NCBI GenBank assembly: GCA_019245115.1
Contig: JAFARZ010000422.1
Location: forward strand, 1 to 64,000
Source: Streptosporangiaceae bacterium
Lineage (GTDB): Bacteria > Actinomycetota > Actinomycetes > Streptosporangiales > Streptosporangiaceae
DNA length: 64,000 nt
Direction of reading: 5' to 3'
The translations under genes were made by a program, and so were the position numbers. Of the stretch, positions 1-12,500 are shown piece after piece. Numbering within the stretch: the stretch's first letter is position 1; each line of letters opens with the position of its first letter. The notes under the pieces are model-generated. The model ran no database searches. It was not told the origin of the DNA and worked only from the letters and a program-made list of their open reading frames with translations.

Positions 1-190
1 GGCTGCGGTGCGCAACGCGGAAAGAAAGGGGTTTCGTGGAAGATTGGGCGCCGGTTTCCGGTACCTTTTCTTCCAGAGGACCCTTTCCTTCCGCATAATA
101 GCCGGTCCATGTGCCCGCTATGTGCCAATACGCGCAGTTCGGCAGGCCGGCTAGCGCACTCTAGCAAAGACGACATGCCCGACATGCCGC
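1..190. repeat. Structured dispersed repeat, left copy
   Basis: This segment is similar over its whole length to 60348-60583, in the same orientation. It folds as a long hairpin with an outer stem (17-32 with 80-94), a middle stem (38-42 with 70-74) and an apical stem (47-54 with 58-65) followed by TTTT. The right copy keeps the same three stems. In the outer stem, pairs 24-87 and 29-82 are G-C here and A-T there, so pairing is conserved while sequence is not. The conserved tail includes a shared CTAGCAAAG block near 162-170. It lies just downstream of the PKS stop and probably continues left of the window. I do not recognise the family; it could be a structured RNA, a terminator-like element or a small mobile element. 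Confidence 0.75.
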
Positions 191-266
191 AATCGCACGT
201 TATTTTGACGTGTTGCCATTGTGCGGAGAAGTTTCCACACGGCGGAATTCACCACGATAGTCATGG

Positions 267-293
267 ATCCCCCGGACGGGGAACGCCGGGGAT
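267..293 (-). terminator. Candidate hairpin terminator after the PKS gene
   Basis: ATCCCCCGG at 267-275 pairs with CCGGGGAT at 286-293 around a 10-nt loop, starting 8 nt beyond the PKS stop codon on the minus strand. There is no T-tract after it, so it is either a GC-rich actinobacterial-type terminator or only a processing hairpin. Confidence 0.4.
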
Positions 294-301
294 TGCCTGG
301 A

Positions 302-577
302 TCACCGCTCGCTGACCGGCGCCCTGTCCACGCCGCCGCATAACCGGGAAATCCCGAGCTCTTGATCGATGAGATCGAACATCTCGTCATCGGTCGCCGC
401 GTCCAGCTCAGGACCAGGTGACGTGCTGCCCGCCGTTCCCGCCCGGAAGTCTCTGGCCATGGCCTCCAGCCGCGCCGCTATCGCGTCTCTTCCGTCGCTA
501 TCGCCGGCGATCCTGGCCAGCGCCGATTCCAGCTTCTCGAGCGCCGTCAGCGCCGGCGCGTGATCTGCTTCCGCCGC
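302..577 (-). other. PKS C-terminal docking segment
   Basis: Residues about 7933-8023 follow ACP4 and end with an acidic helix containing [13 protein letters not shown]. This closely resembles class 1 C-terminal docking helices of actinobacterial cis-AT PKSs. It predicts a partner PKS with a matching N-terminal coiled coil, which is not in this window. No partner start codon is visible in the 301 nt left to the window edge. Confidence 0.75.
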
Positions 578-3500
578 GACCGTCCTCGCCCGCAGGTAGG
601 CGGCGAGCGCGGCCGGGGTCGGGTAGCTGAACAGTACGGTGGCGGGTAGCTGAAGGCCGAATCCCGACACGAGCTGATTGCGGAGCTCAACGGCGGCCAG
701 GGAGTCGAAGCCCAGGTCGCGGAACGGCCGGTCAGGATCGACCGATCCCTGCCCGGACATGCCCAGCACCATCGCCGTCTCGGTCAGCACGATCTGCTGT
801 ACGACCGCGTCCTGTTCGGCTTCGGTAAGCCCGCCCAGCCGGGCCGCCAGGTCGGCGCGGGTCCGGGCGGCCAGGTCACCCGCGCTCGCGGCATCATCCG
901 AACCGCGCCGGGCCGCCTTCCGGTCGGGGCGCACCAGGGTGGACAGCAAGGGCGGCACAGCCGTGCCATTGCCGCGAAGCCTGGTGACGTCCAGCCGGGC
1001 CGGCACCACGAGCGCGGCGCCCGCCCCGACCGCGGCGTCCAGCAGCGCCAGCGCCTCGGCATCGGCCAGCGCGCCCAGCCCGGCCCGGGACAACCGGCGA
1101 CGGCCCGCCCGGGCCAGTTGCCCGGCCATTCCCGTGGCCTGCTCCCACGCCCCCCACGCGAGCGACACCCCGGTCAGCCCGAGGCCCCGCCGGTGCGCGG
1201 CCAGCGCGTCGAGGAACGTGTTCGCCGCCGCGTAGTTCCCCTGCCCGGCGCCCCCGAGGATCCCGGCCACCGACGAGAACAGCACGAACATCGACAGGTC
1301 CATGTCGCGCGTCAGCTCATGTAGATGCCAGGCCCCGTCCGCCTTCGGCCGCATCACCGCGTCAACGCCTTGCCGATTCAGCGACCCGATCACCCCGTCC
1401 TCCAGCACCCCCGCCGCATGCACGACACCACGCAGCGGCGCCTCGGCCGGAATCGCGGCGATCACTCCGGCGAGCGCCTCCCGGTCCGCCACATCGCACG
1501 CCGACACCCGCACCTCGGCACCCAGCCGGGACAGCTCGGCGGCCAGCTCACCCACGCCCGCGGCCGCAAGCCCTCGCCGCGACACCAGCACCAGCCGCCG
1601 CACCCCGCGCCCTGTCACCAGGTGCCGGGCCACCAGCCCGCCCAGCGCCCCCGACGCGCCGGTGATCAGCACCGTCCCGTCCGGCCCCAGATCGGGCAGG
1701 CCGCCCGGCGCGCACCCCGAGGCACGGACAAGCCGCGGCACGCGCAGCTGCCCGTCGCGGATGGCAAATTCCGGCTCGCCCAGCCTGGCCCCCGCCAGCA
1801 CCAGCGACCCGGCCCCGGCCACCTCATCGACGTCGGCGAGGACGAACCGGCCGGGGTGCTCCGCGGCCGCCGCCCGCACCAGTCCCCACACCGGCGCCCC
1901 GGTCACTTCCACCCTCGGGCCTGGACCGGCATCCACCGCCAGCCGGGTCAGCACGACCAGCCGCGACTCCTCGAGCGCCGGCTCGGCCAGCCAGCCCTGC
2001 ACCAGCCTGAGCACCGACACGGCCATATCCCGCGCCGTCTCCGCGTGATCGGGATCGGCCGGCTCGGCCGGCTGGCCTGGCAGGCAGCACGCCACCACCA
2101 CATCGGGCGCCGGTTCGCCGGCCGCCATCGCGGCCGCCAGCCCGCCCAGGTCCGCGTACCGCGCCGCGTCCGGAACCCGGAGGTCATCGGCCGGACCGAG
2201 CACGGCACGCGGACCGGCGCCAGGGTCGGCGTGATCCACGGCCACCCAGTCCACCCGGTACAACGCCTCTCGCACCACTCCGTGACCGTCGCCAAGCCCG
2301 GCGGCCGGCAGCGGCCGCAGCGCCAGCGACCCGACCGAGACCACCGGCCTGCCCGCGCCATCGGCCAGCACCACCGACACCCCGTCCCCTGCCGCCGACG
2401 GGGTCACCCGCACCCGCGCCGCCGTGGCATCCGCCGCGTGGGTCTGGACATCGGCCCAGGCGAACGGCAACGCCGGCCCATCGTGGTCCGCCCCCGTCGC
2501 GCCCAGCGCGATCACGTGCAGCGCCGAGTCCAGCAACGCCGGATGCACACCGAACCCGGCCACCGGCACGCCGTCGGGCAACATCACCTCCGCGAACACT
2601 TCCTCGCCGCGCCGCCACGCCGCTCGCACACCCCGGAACACTGGCCCGTAATCCATTCCCGCCCGCGCCAGTGCCGGGTAGAAGCCCTCAAGATCGGCCG
2701 GCACCGCGCCGGCCGGCGGCCATTGTGTCAGGTCGGCCACTTCTGCCGCATTCGCAGCCGACGACCCGGCCGGCGAGCCAGCCGACGCCAGCGCCAGCAT
2801 CCCGGCCGCATGCCGGAGCCACGGCGCGTCCGGATCGGCGCCTTCGTGCCGGGCGAACACGCTCACCGCGCGGCGGCCATCCTCATCGGCCGCGTCCACC
2901 GTCACCTGGACGCGGACCGCGCCCCGGGGAGGAATCACCAGCGGGACCTCGATGAGAAGTTCCTCGACCCGGTCGCATCCGGCTTCGTCCCCGGCGCGGG
3001 CCGCCATATCCGCGATCGCCGTCCCGGGCACCAGCACCTGCCCGGCGATGACGTGGTCGGCCAGCCACGGCTGATCGGCCAGCGACAGGCGTCCGGTCAG
3101 CACCATCCCGCCGGTGGCGGGCAGGTCCACCGCCGCGCCCAGCAGCGGGTGACCGGCCGCGGACTGCCCCAGGCCCGCCGCGTCGGCCGGACCGGATTCA
3201 CCCCGGAGCCAGTACCGCCGCCGCAGGAAGGCATGAGTCGGCAGGTCCACCCGGCGAGCGCCGCCAGCGTAGCAGCCGGTCCAGTCCACCGGCACTCCGC
3301 GGGCATGCGCGCCCGCGACCGCCAGCATCAGAGTGCGAGCCTCATCCCGGCCCCGGCGCAACAGCGGCAGCCATTTTTCCCGGGGGGTATACACCAACCC
3401 CCCGGACCCCCCGCCTGCGACGCTTCCCGTTGCAGTATCACCCGGCCGGGAGGCCCGGCGGGCCCCCGCGGCCGGGTGATCCGCGAAGCTCGCTCCGCTC

Positions 3501-6500
3501 GCCGCGGCGGCCTCCGCGGCCGGGCGATCCGCGAAGCTCGCTCCGCTCGCCGCGGTACCGCCCTGGGCGTCTGGCACCGCGGTGTCCAGGATCTGCGGGC
3601 CTAGGGCGGACAGGACTGAGTCTGGGCCTACTTCCACGAACGTGGTTATCCCCGCCGCCCGCAGGGCGGTCACCGCGTCGGCGAAGCGCACCGGTTCCCT
3701 GACATGCCGGACCCAGTACCCGGGATCGGTCACCTCGGGCCCGGCCGGTGTCCCGGCCGGCGTCCCAGCCGGTGTCCCGGTCAGAGTCCCGGTCAGCGCG
3801 GATACCAGCGGGATCCGCGGCGCCCGGAAGTCCAGCGACCGGACCGCCGCGGCGAAGTCCGGCAGCATCGGCTCCATCAGCGGCGAGTGGAACGCGTGCG
3901 AGACCCGCAGCCGCCGGGTCCGCACCCCTGTCGCGGCCAGCACCTCCGCCGCGGCGGTCACCGCGTCGTCCGATCCGGAGATCACCACCGCCTGCGGACC
4001 GTTGACCGCCGCGATGGCGGCGGCCCCACCCGACCGCTCAAGTACTTGGCGGACCTGGCTTTCGCCCGCCTCCACCGCGACCATCGCACCACGACAAGGC
4101 AGCGCCTGCATGAGCCTGCCCCGCGCGGCCACCACGGCACACGCGTCCCGCAGTGACCAGACCCCGGCCACGTGAGCCGCCGCTATCTCGCCGATCGAAT
4201 GTCCCGCCACCACATCCGGCGCCAGCCCCCAGGATTCGAGCAGCCGGTACAGCGCGACCTCCACGGCGAACAGCCCCGCCTGGGCCCAGAGCGTCTCATC
4301 CAGCCGCCCGCCATCGCGGATCACCTCCGCGACCGACCCGTCGAGATGCCCGGAAAGCTCGGCGCACACCTCATCGAAGGCATCGGCGAACACTGGATAG
4401 GCCGCGTACAGCTCCAGGCCCATCCCCCGCCGCTGCGCTCCCTGCCCGGTGAACACGAACGCCACCTTCCCCGCGCCGTCCGCGGGCACGGACCCCGTCA
4501 CCGTGCCGGGAGCGGCCTCTCCCGCCGCCACAGACGCCAAGCCGACCAGCAGTTCCTCCCGGTCCCTGCCGACGACAACAGCACGCCGCTCCATGGCGGT
4601 CCTGGTGACGGCGAGCGACCATCCGACGTCGGCCGGATCCAGGTCCGGGCGCGCGGCCAGGTACCCTCGCAGCCGTTCCGCCTGCGCCGCCAGCCCGGCG
4701 GCCGACCTGGCGGACACCACCCAGGACGTCATCGGTACGTCCGGCGTCACGCCGTCGTTTCGGGTATCAACCGGAAGAGCCTCCTCCAGGATCACGTGCG
4801 CGTTGGTTCCGCTGATCCCGAACGACGACACGCCTGCCCGCCGCGGCCGGTCCCCGCCGGAGGGCCACGGCACCGGCGAAGCCAGTAGCCGCAGCGCCCC
4901 GGAAGACCAGTCCACATGCGGAGACGGCTCGTCGGCGTGCAGCGTGGCCGGTACCACCTGATGCCGCAGGGCCAGCACGATCTTCATCACGCCGGCCACC
5001 CCCGCGGCCCACTGGGTGTGACCGATGTTCGACTTCACCGACCCCAGCCACAACGGCCGGTCCGCGTCCCGGTCCCGCCCGTACGTCGCCAGCAGCGCCT
5101 GCGCCTCGATCGGGTCCCCGAGCGCCGTCCCCGTTCCGTGCGCCTCAACCACGTCCACGTCGGCCGCCGACACCCCGGCCGAAGCCAGCGCGGCCCGGAT
5201 CACCCGCTGCTGCGACGGCCCGTTCGGCGCGGTCAAGCCGTTCGACGCCCCATCGGAGTTCACCGCGGTGCCGCGGACCACGGCCAGCACCGGGTGCCCG
5301 TTGCGCTGGGCATCGGACAGCCGTTCCACCAGCAGCATCCCGGCGCCCTCGGCCATTCCCATCCCGTCGGCAGCCGCCGAGAACGCCTTGCATCTGCCGT
5401 CGGCGGCCAGCCCTCGCTGGCGGGAGAACCCGACGAATCCCGCCGGGGTCGCCATGACCGTCACCCCGCCCGCCAGGGCCAGCGAGCACTCACCGGATCG
5501 CAGGGCCGCACACGCCATGTGCAGCGCGACCAGCGACGACGAGCACGCCGTGTCCACCAGCACCGCCGGGCCCTCCAGCCCGAACGTGTAAGCGACACGG
5601 CCCGGCATCACGCTCGGGGCGGTCCCGGTCACCAGGTAACCTTCCAGCCCGCCGGGCTGGGATGTGCCGTACCCCGACGAGGCGGCGCCGACGAACACTC
5701 CCGTCTGGCTGCCCCGTAGCTGCCCGGGGTCGATCCCGGCCCGCTCGAACGCCTCCCAGCAGGTTTCCAGCAGCAGCCGCTGCTGCGGATCCATCGCCAG
5801 CGCCTCCCGCGGGCTGATCCCGAAGAATCCCGGATCGAAATCGCCCGCGTCATGAACGAACCCGCCCTCGTGCACGTAGGAGGTCCCCTCATGGTCCGGG
5901 TCGGGGTCGAACAGGTTCTCAAGATCCCATCCCCGGTCCGCGGGGAATCCGGAGATCGCGTCACCGCCGCCGGCCAGCAGCTCCCACAGGTCCTCCGGGC
6001 TGTCCGCATCGCCGGGGTAGCGGCAGCTCATCGCGACCACCGCGATGGGCTCTCCGGACACAGCCGCGGCGGCCGGCTCGGCCGCCATACTGGCCCGGCT
6101 GATCCGGGCCGACTCGCCGAGTAGCTCCGTCCGCAGCTGCCCGGCCAGCGCTACCGGGGTGGGATAGTCGAAAATGGCGGTAGCGGCCAGCCGAAGCCCG
6201 GTGGCCGCGTTCAGGCGGTTCCGCAGCTCCACCGCGGTCAGCGAGTCAAAGCCGGCTGCGGAGAAGGCCCGGCTCGGTTCGACCGCCGCGGCCGACGCAT
6301 GGCCGAGCACCGCCGCGGCGTGGGTGCGGACCAGGTCCACCAGCACCGGCTGCCGTTCGGCCTCCGCCGTCATGGCCAGCCGGTGCCGCAGCGCGTCCGC
6401 CGCGCCCGTTCCGCTGGCGCCCGTTCCGGTGACGGCGGCGGCCGGGGCGGCCGCCCGCCGGCCGCCGGTGCCGATCAGTCCCCGCAGCAGGGCGGGCACC

Positions 6501-9500
6501 GCCTCGCCCCGCAGAGCCTGGGCCCGCAGCCCGGCCACGTCCAGCCGGGCCGGGATCAGTAGCGCCTCGTCCCTGGTCATGGCGAGGTCGAACAGTGCCA
6601 GCCCGTCGCCGGCCGGCAACGCCGCCATGCCGTCGCGGCTGATCCGGGCCCGCTCGCCTTCGCCGAGATGTCCGGTCATGGCGCTGGCATCGGCCCAGAG
6701 CCCCCAGGCCAGCGACACCGCGGGCAGCCCGCGGTACCGCCGGTAGCTGGCCAGCGCGTCGAGGAAACCGTTCGCCGCGGCGTAGTTGCCCTGCCCGGCG
6801 CTGCCGAGGGACGCCGCCGCGGAGGAGTACAGGACGAACATGTCCAGGTCCGCCCCCGCGGTCAGCTCGTGCAGATTCCAGGCGGCGTCCGACTTCGGTG
6901 CCATCACCGCGTCCATCCGTGCCTGGGTGAGCGAACCGATCACGCCGTCATCCAGCACCCCGGCGGCGTGCACGACCCCAGTCAGCGGGTCATCGGCTCC
7001 GATGCCGGCCAGCAGTCCGGCCAGTGCCGTCCGGTCGGCGGCGTCACAGGCAGCCACCCGGACCCGGACGCCGCTCGCGGCCAGGTCCGCCGCCAGCCGG
7101 GGCACTCCAGGCGCCGCCGGGCCCGACCGGCTGGCCAGCACCAAGGTACGGGGGCCAGGCAACCCGCCGCGTCCTGCCGCGAGCCGGCGAGCAAGCAAGC
7201 CGGCCAGCATCCCGGTCCCCCCGGACAGCAGCACCGTGCCGCCCTTCCTGGGCGCCGCCGGGTCCGGCGGTATGGTCAGTACGATCTTGCCGGCGTGGCG
7301 AGCCTGGCTCATGAACCGGAACGCCTCAGGCGCGCGGCGCACATCCCACGCACGCAGCGGCAACGGCGCGAGGACACCGTCCGCCAGCAACCCCGCCACC
7401 TGCGCCAGCATGTCAGCGAGCCGGTCCGGGCCGGCTTGCGCCACGTCGAAGGCCCGGTAGCGGACGCCCAGGTGGTCAGCGGCGACACCGGCCGCGTCAC
7501 GGATGTCGGTCTTGCCCATTTCAATGAACCGGCCGCCGCCGGGCAGCAGCCGCAGCGAGGCATCGGTCAGTTCGCCGGCCAGGGCGTTCAGCACGATGTC
7601 CATACCCGCGCCGCCCGTGGCGGCCAGGAACTTCTCCGCGAACCCCGCCGACCGGGACGAGGCCACATGCTCCTCATCCAGGCCCATCCCGGCCAGCACA
7701 CCCCACTTGCCCGGCGACGCCGTGCCGTACACCTCGAGGCCCAGGTACCGGGCTATCGCCACCGCGGCCATACCCACGCCGCCCGCGGCGGCGTGCACGA
7801 GCAGCTTCTGTCCGGCGCGAGCCCCCGCCAGGTCCACCAGCGCGTACCAGGCGGTCACGAAGGCCACGGGCACGGCGGCCGCCTCGGCGAACGACCAGCC
7901 CGCCGGGATCGGGACCAGCGTCCGCTGATCGGTCACCGTGACCGGCCCGAACCCCCCGCCGGCCGTCAGGCCCATGACCCGGTCCCCGGCCGCGAGCCCG
8001 GTCACCCCAGGCCCGGTCGCGGTCACCACCCCGGCGATCTCGCCGCCCATAACCGCAGTGCTGGATTTGCCTGGGCCTCCCGCCGCGGCTCCCGGGTACA
8101 TGTCCAGAGCGATCAGGACGTCACGGAAGTTCAGCCCGGCCGCCCGTACCGCGACGCGCACCTGGCCGTCTTCCAGCTGCTCGGGCGGCGGCGGGCAGCC
8201 GGTCAGCGCCAGTCCGTCCAGCGTCCCCCGCTCCGTTACATCCAGCCGCCACGGTCCTCCGGTCGCCGGCCGGGCCAGCAGTCCGCCGGCCGGGCGGGCC
8301 AGCCGCCGAGCGTACGCCGTTCCTCCCCGCACCGCCACTTCCGGTTCGGCCGCCGCCAGCGCGGCCACCAGTGCCCTGGCGCCATCGGCGTCCGCGGCCG
8401 GCACGTCGGCCAGTATCAGGCGGCCGGGATTCTCCGACTGCGCGGACCGGACCAGTCCCCACACCGCCGCCCCGGCCAGATCCGTCACCCCCTCGCCGGG
8501 CACGGCCGCCACCGCCCCGCCGCTCACCACGACCAGCCTCGCCGCGGCCGGAGGCCCAGGCCAATTCAACGCCGCCCCAGGGCTCGTGGTCAGCCACTCC
8601 TGAACCAGCCGCAGCGCCCGTCCCGCCGCCAGCCGCGCGCCCGCCGCTGGGATGTGCGCTACCTGGACTAGCACGGCATCGGGGGCGGGCGCACCTGCGG
8701 CGACGGCGCCGGCGAGGTCGGCCAGGCTGGGATGAGCCTGCACTTCGATCCCCGCCGCGGCCAGCGCCGGGATCAGCCCCAGCGGGTCGGGGCCAGCCAC
8801 CGCCAGCCGGCCGACGGCAGCCGCCGTGCCTGCCACGGGCACCCATTCCTGGGTGAACAGGGCATCTCGCGGCCCGGGCGTGGCCGCATCCAGTGTCCCG
8901 GCCGGGATCGGCCGCGACACCAGCGACTCGACCGACACCACCACGGCTCCGGCGCCATCGGCGGCCACGAGCGACAACCCCCCGTCGGCACCCTGGCTGA
9001 GCCGCACCCGGAGGGCGGACGCACCGGCCGCGTGCAGCGCCACCCCGGTCCATGCGAACGGCAGCCTGATCTCATCGGGCTGGCCGCCGTTGCCGAACGA
9101 CCCCGCTGCCTGCAACGCGGCATCAAGCAAAACCGGATGAATAGCGAACGTACTGGCGTCACACTCCTGGGGCAGTGCCACCTCAGCGAAGACGTCGTGC
9201 CCGCGCCGCCATGCGGCCGTCAGACCACGGAACGCCGGCCCGTAGCCGTATCCTGCCGCCGCCAGGTCCGCGTACAAAGCCTCGACATCGACCGGGACGC
9301 CGCCCGCAGGCGGCCACACCGAGAAGTCGTCCGCACCCAGCTGCCCGGCTGATTCCGCGGCCGGGGCCAGCTGCCCGCTGGCATGCCGGTGCCACGCCGC
9401 GGTGCTGGATTGGCCTGGGCCTCCGGCCGCGGCGTCCTCGGGCCGCGCGTGCACCTCGATCGCGCGCCGCCCGCCGCCATCCGGACCGCCGACCGCGACC

Positions 9501-12500
9501 TGGATCGCGACCTCGCCCGCCGCGGGCAGGATCAGCGGAGCCTCCAGGGTCAGCTCGGCGATCTGGCCGCACCCCACCTGATCTCCGGCCAGCACCGCCA
9601 GCTCCACGAATGCCGTACCCGGCACCAGCACCGTGCCGTTCACCGCATGATCGGCCAGCCACGGCTGTGCCGGTACCGACAGCCGCCCGGTGAGCAGGTG
9701 ATCGTCTGTTCCGGCCAGGTTGACCGCCGCTCCCAGCAGTGGGTGACCGGCAGGCCTCGGCCAGTACCGTTCCCGCTGGAACTCGTATGTGGGCAGGTCC
9801 ACCCGCCGCCCGCCGGCCAGGACCGTCGTCCAGTCCACGCTCCTACCGCGGACATGTACCTTGGCCAGGCTGGCCAGGAACCGCCGGACCCCGCCGTCGG
9901 CCCGGCGCAGTGTTCCGGTCACGATCGGCGCGCCCGCGCCAGGTACCGCGTCCTCGAGGGTCTGGACGACCGCGGCGGCGAGCACCGGATGCGGGGAGAC
10001 CTCGATGAAGACCCGGTGCCCGGTGGCGGCCAGCGTCCTGATGGCCGGATCGAACTCCACCGGCGCCCGCAGGCTGTCGTACCAGTATCCGGCCCCCGCC
10101 TCGGGACCAGCCAGCCACTGCCCGGTCATCGCCGAGACCATCGGGATCCGCGCCTGCCGGGGAGCGAGGCCATCGAGGGCCGCCATGATCTGACCCCGGA
10201 GCCGCTCGACCTGCGCGCTGTGCGAGGCGTAGTCAACCCGTACCCGCCGGGTGCGCACGCCCGCTGCCGCGCACACGGTGGCCAGTTCCGCCAGCGCCTC
10301 CCGGTCTCCCGACACGATCGTGGTCGCGGGCCCGTTGACGGCCGCCACCGACAGCCGCTCTCCCCACGCGGTCAGCCGTTGCCGCGTGGTCTGGACGGGC
10401 TCGGCCAGCGACAGCATTCCCCCCTGCCCGGCCAGCGCCATCAGCGCCCGGCTGCGCAGCGCCACCACCCTGGCGGCATCCTCCAGGGTCAGTATCCCGG
10501 CCACGCAGGCAGCCGCGATCTCCCCCTGACTGTGACCGGTGACCGCGTCCGGGGTGACGCCGGCCGCCTGCCATACGGCGGCCAGCGACACCATCACCGC
10601 CCACAGCGCCGGCTGTACGACCTCGGCGCAGTCCAGGCCCGGCGCGCCTTCCGCTCCCGCCAGCACATCCTCGAGCGACCAGCCGGTGAACGGGGCCAGC
10701 GCCCGGCCGCACTCGGCCAGCCGGGCGGCGAACACCGGTGAGCAGGCGGCCAGCTCGCGGCCCATCCCCTCCCACTGCCCGCCCTGGCCGGGGAACACGA
10801 ACACCACCCGGCCCGGGCCGCTCGCCGCGCCGGTGCTGACCCCGGCCGCCGGCTCTCCCGCGGCCAGCGCGGCAAGCCCGGTCATCAGCTCGGCTGGATT
10901 CGCGCCGGTCACCACCGCCCGATGCTCGAACGTCGATCGGGTGGTGGCCAGCGACCATCCGACATCGGCGGCGTCCAGCTCCGGCCGGGCCGCGAGCCAT
11001 TCCGCCAGCCGCCTGGCCTGCGCCCGCAGCGCCTGCGCCGTCCGCCCCGACACCAGCCATAGGATGGGGCCCTCCGAGCCAAAGGGGCGCTGGCTCTCAT
11101 CGCCCCGCGGGCGAGCGGGGAGAACCGGAGCCTGCTCCAGGATCACGTGGGCGTTGGTGCCGCTGAACCCGAACGAGGACACCCCGGCACGCCGGGGATG
11201 TCCGCCGTCGGGCCACGGCATCGGCTCGGTGGCCAGCCGCACCGCGCCAGAATCCCAGTCCACCTGTGCGGACGGCTCGTCCACGTGCAGCGTGGCGGGC
11301 ACCCACCCATGCGACATGGCGGTGACCATCTTGATCACCCCCGCGACCCCGGCCGCGGCCTGTGTGTGCCCGATGTTCGACTTCACGGACCCAAGCACCA
11401 CAGGCCGTTCGTTATCACGGTTTTTGCCATAGGTCGCGAGCAGAGCCTGTACCTCGATCGGATCACCGAGCCGGGTCCCTGTCCCATGTCCCTCGACCAC
11501 ATCCACATCGCCGGCCGACAGCCCGGCGCTGGCCAGCGCCGCCTGGATCACCCGCTGCTGCGACGGCCCGTTCGGCGCGGTCAGGCCGTTGGAGGCGCCA
11601 TCGGAGTTGATCGCGCTGCCGGCCAGCACGGCCAGGATGCGGTGCCCGTTGCGGCGGGCATCGGACATCCGCTCGATCACCAGGACCCCGACGCCCTCAC
11701 CCCACCCGGTGCCGTCGGCGGCCTGGGCGTAGGCCTTGCACCGGCCATCGGGGGCCAGCCCTCGCTGCCGGGAGAAGTCAACGAACGTTCCCGGTGTCGC
11801 CATCACCGTCACGCCCCCGGCCAGTGCCAGCGAGCACTCGCCCGACCGCAGCGCCTGGCCGGCCAGGTGCAGTGCCACCAGCGACGATGAGCACGCGGTG
11901 TCCACCGTCACGGCCGGGCCCTCCAGGCCCAGCGCGTACGAGACGCGTCCGGACGCCACTCCGCCGGACTCGCCGGTGCCGAGGTATCCCTCCGCGCCCG
12001 CCGGGATCTCCCCGGCCTGCGCGTAATCGTGATAGATCAGCCCGGCGAACACCCCGGCCGGCGTTCCGCGCAGGCTGGCCGGCTCGATCCCGGCATCCTC
12101 GAGCGCCTCCCAGCAGACCTCCAGCAGCAGACGCTGCTGCGGGTCCATGGCCAGCGCCTCACGCGGGCTGATCCCGAAGAACGCGGCGTCGAACTCCGCC
12201 GCGTCGTACAGGAAGCCACCGCGCCGCACATACGAGGTTCCCCGATGATCCGGATCGGGGTCGAACAGGCCGTCCAGCTCCCATCCCCGGTCAGCCGGGA
12301 ACTCACCGAGCGCGTCACCGCCTACCGCCAGCAACTGCCAGAACTGCTCAGCTGACCGGACGCCGCCGGGGAACCGGCAGCCCATCCCCACGATGACCAG
12401 CCGATCCTCGTCGACCACCACCGAAGGGGTCGCGGCCGGGGCCTCGGCCGGCGCCGTCTCGCCGAGCAGCCCGGTCCGGACGAAGAGCGCCAGCGCTTCC

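Larger units (their letters stand above)
6119..12415 (-). other. PKS module 3: KS-AT(methylmalonyl)-DH-ER-KR-ACP
   Basis: Residues about 3987-6085. This is the only AT with GHSQGE (Ser4615) and a downstream YASH, predicting methylmalonyl-CoA and hence the only methyl branch made by this protein. DH His4909, an ER with a GGVGMAA motif near residue 5535, KR Tyr5864 and ACP Ser6044 are intact. The expected result is a fully reduced, methyl-branched unit. Three 30-bp repeat copies lie in this module (8060-8089, 8541-8570, 9404-9433). The first inserts about ten residues into the ER domain, just after its conserved NFRDVL region. Confidence 0.9.

Noticed and set aside
1325-3604. Open frame of 759 codons on the plus strand opposite the PKS
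   Set aside because: Composition is His/Arg/Pro-rich without conserved motifs and the opposite strand is a clear PKS module.
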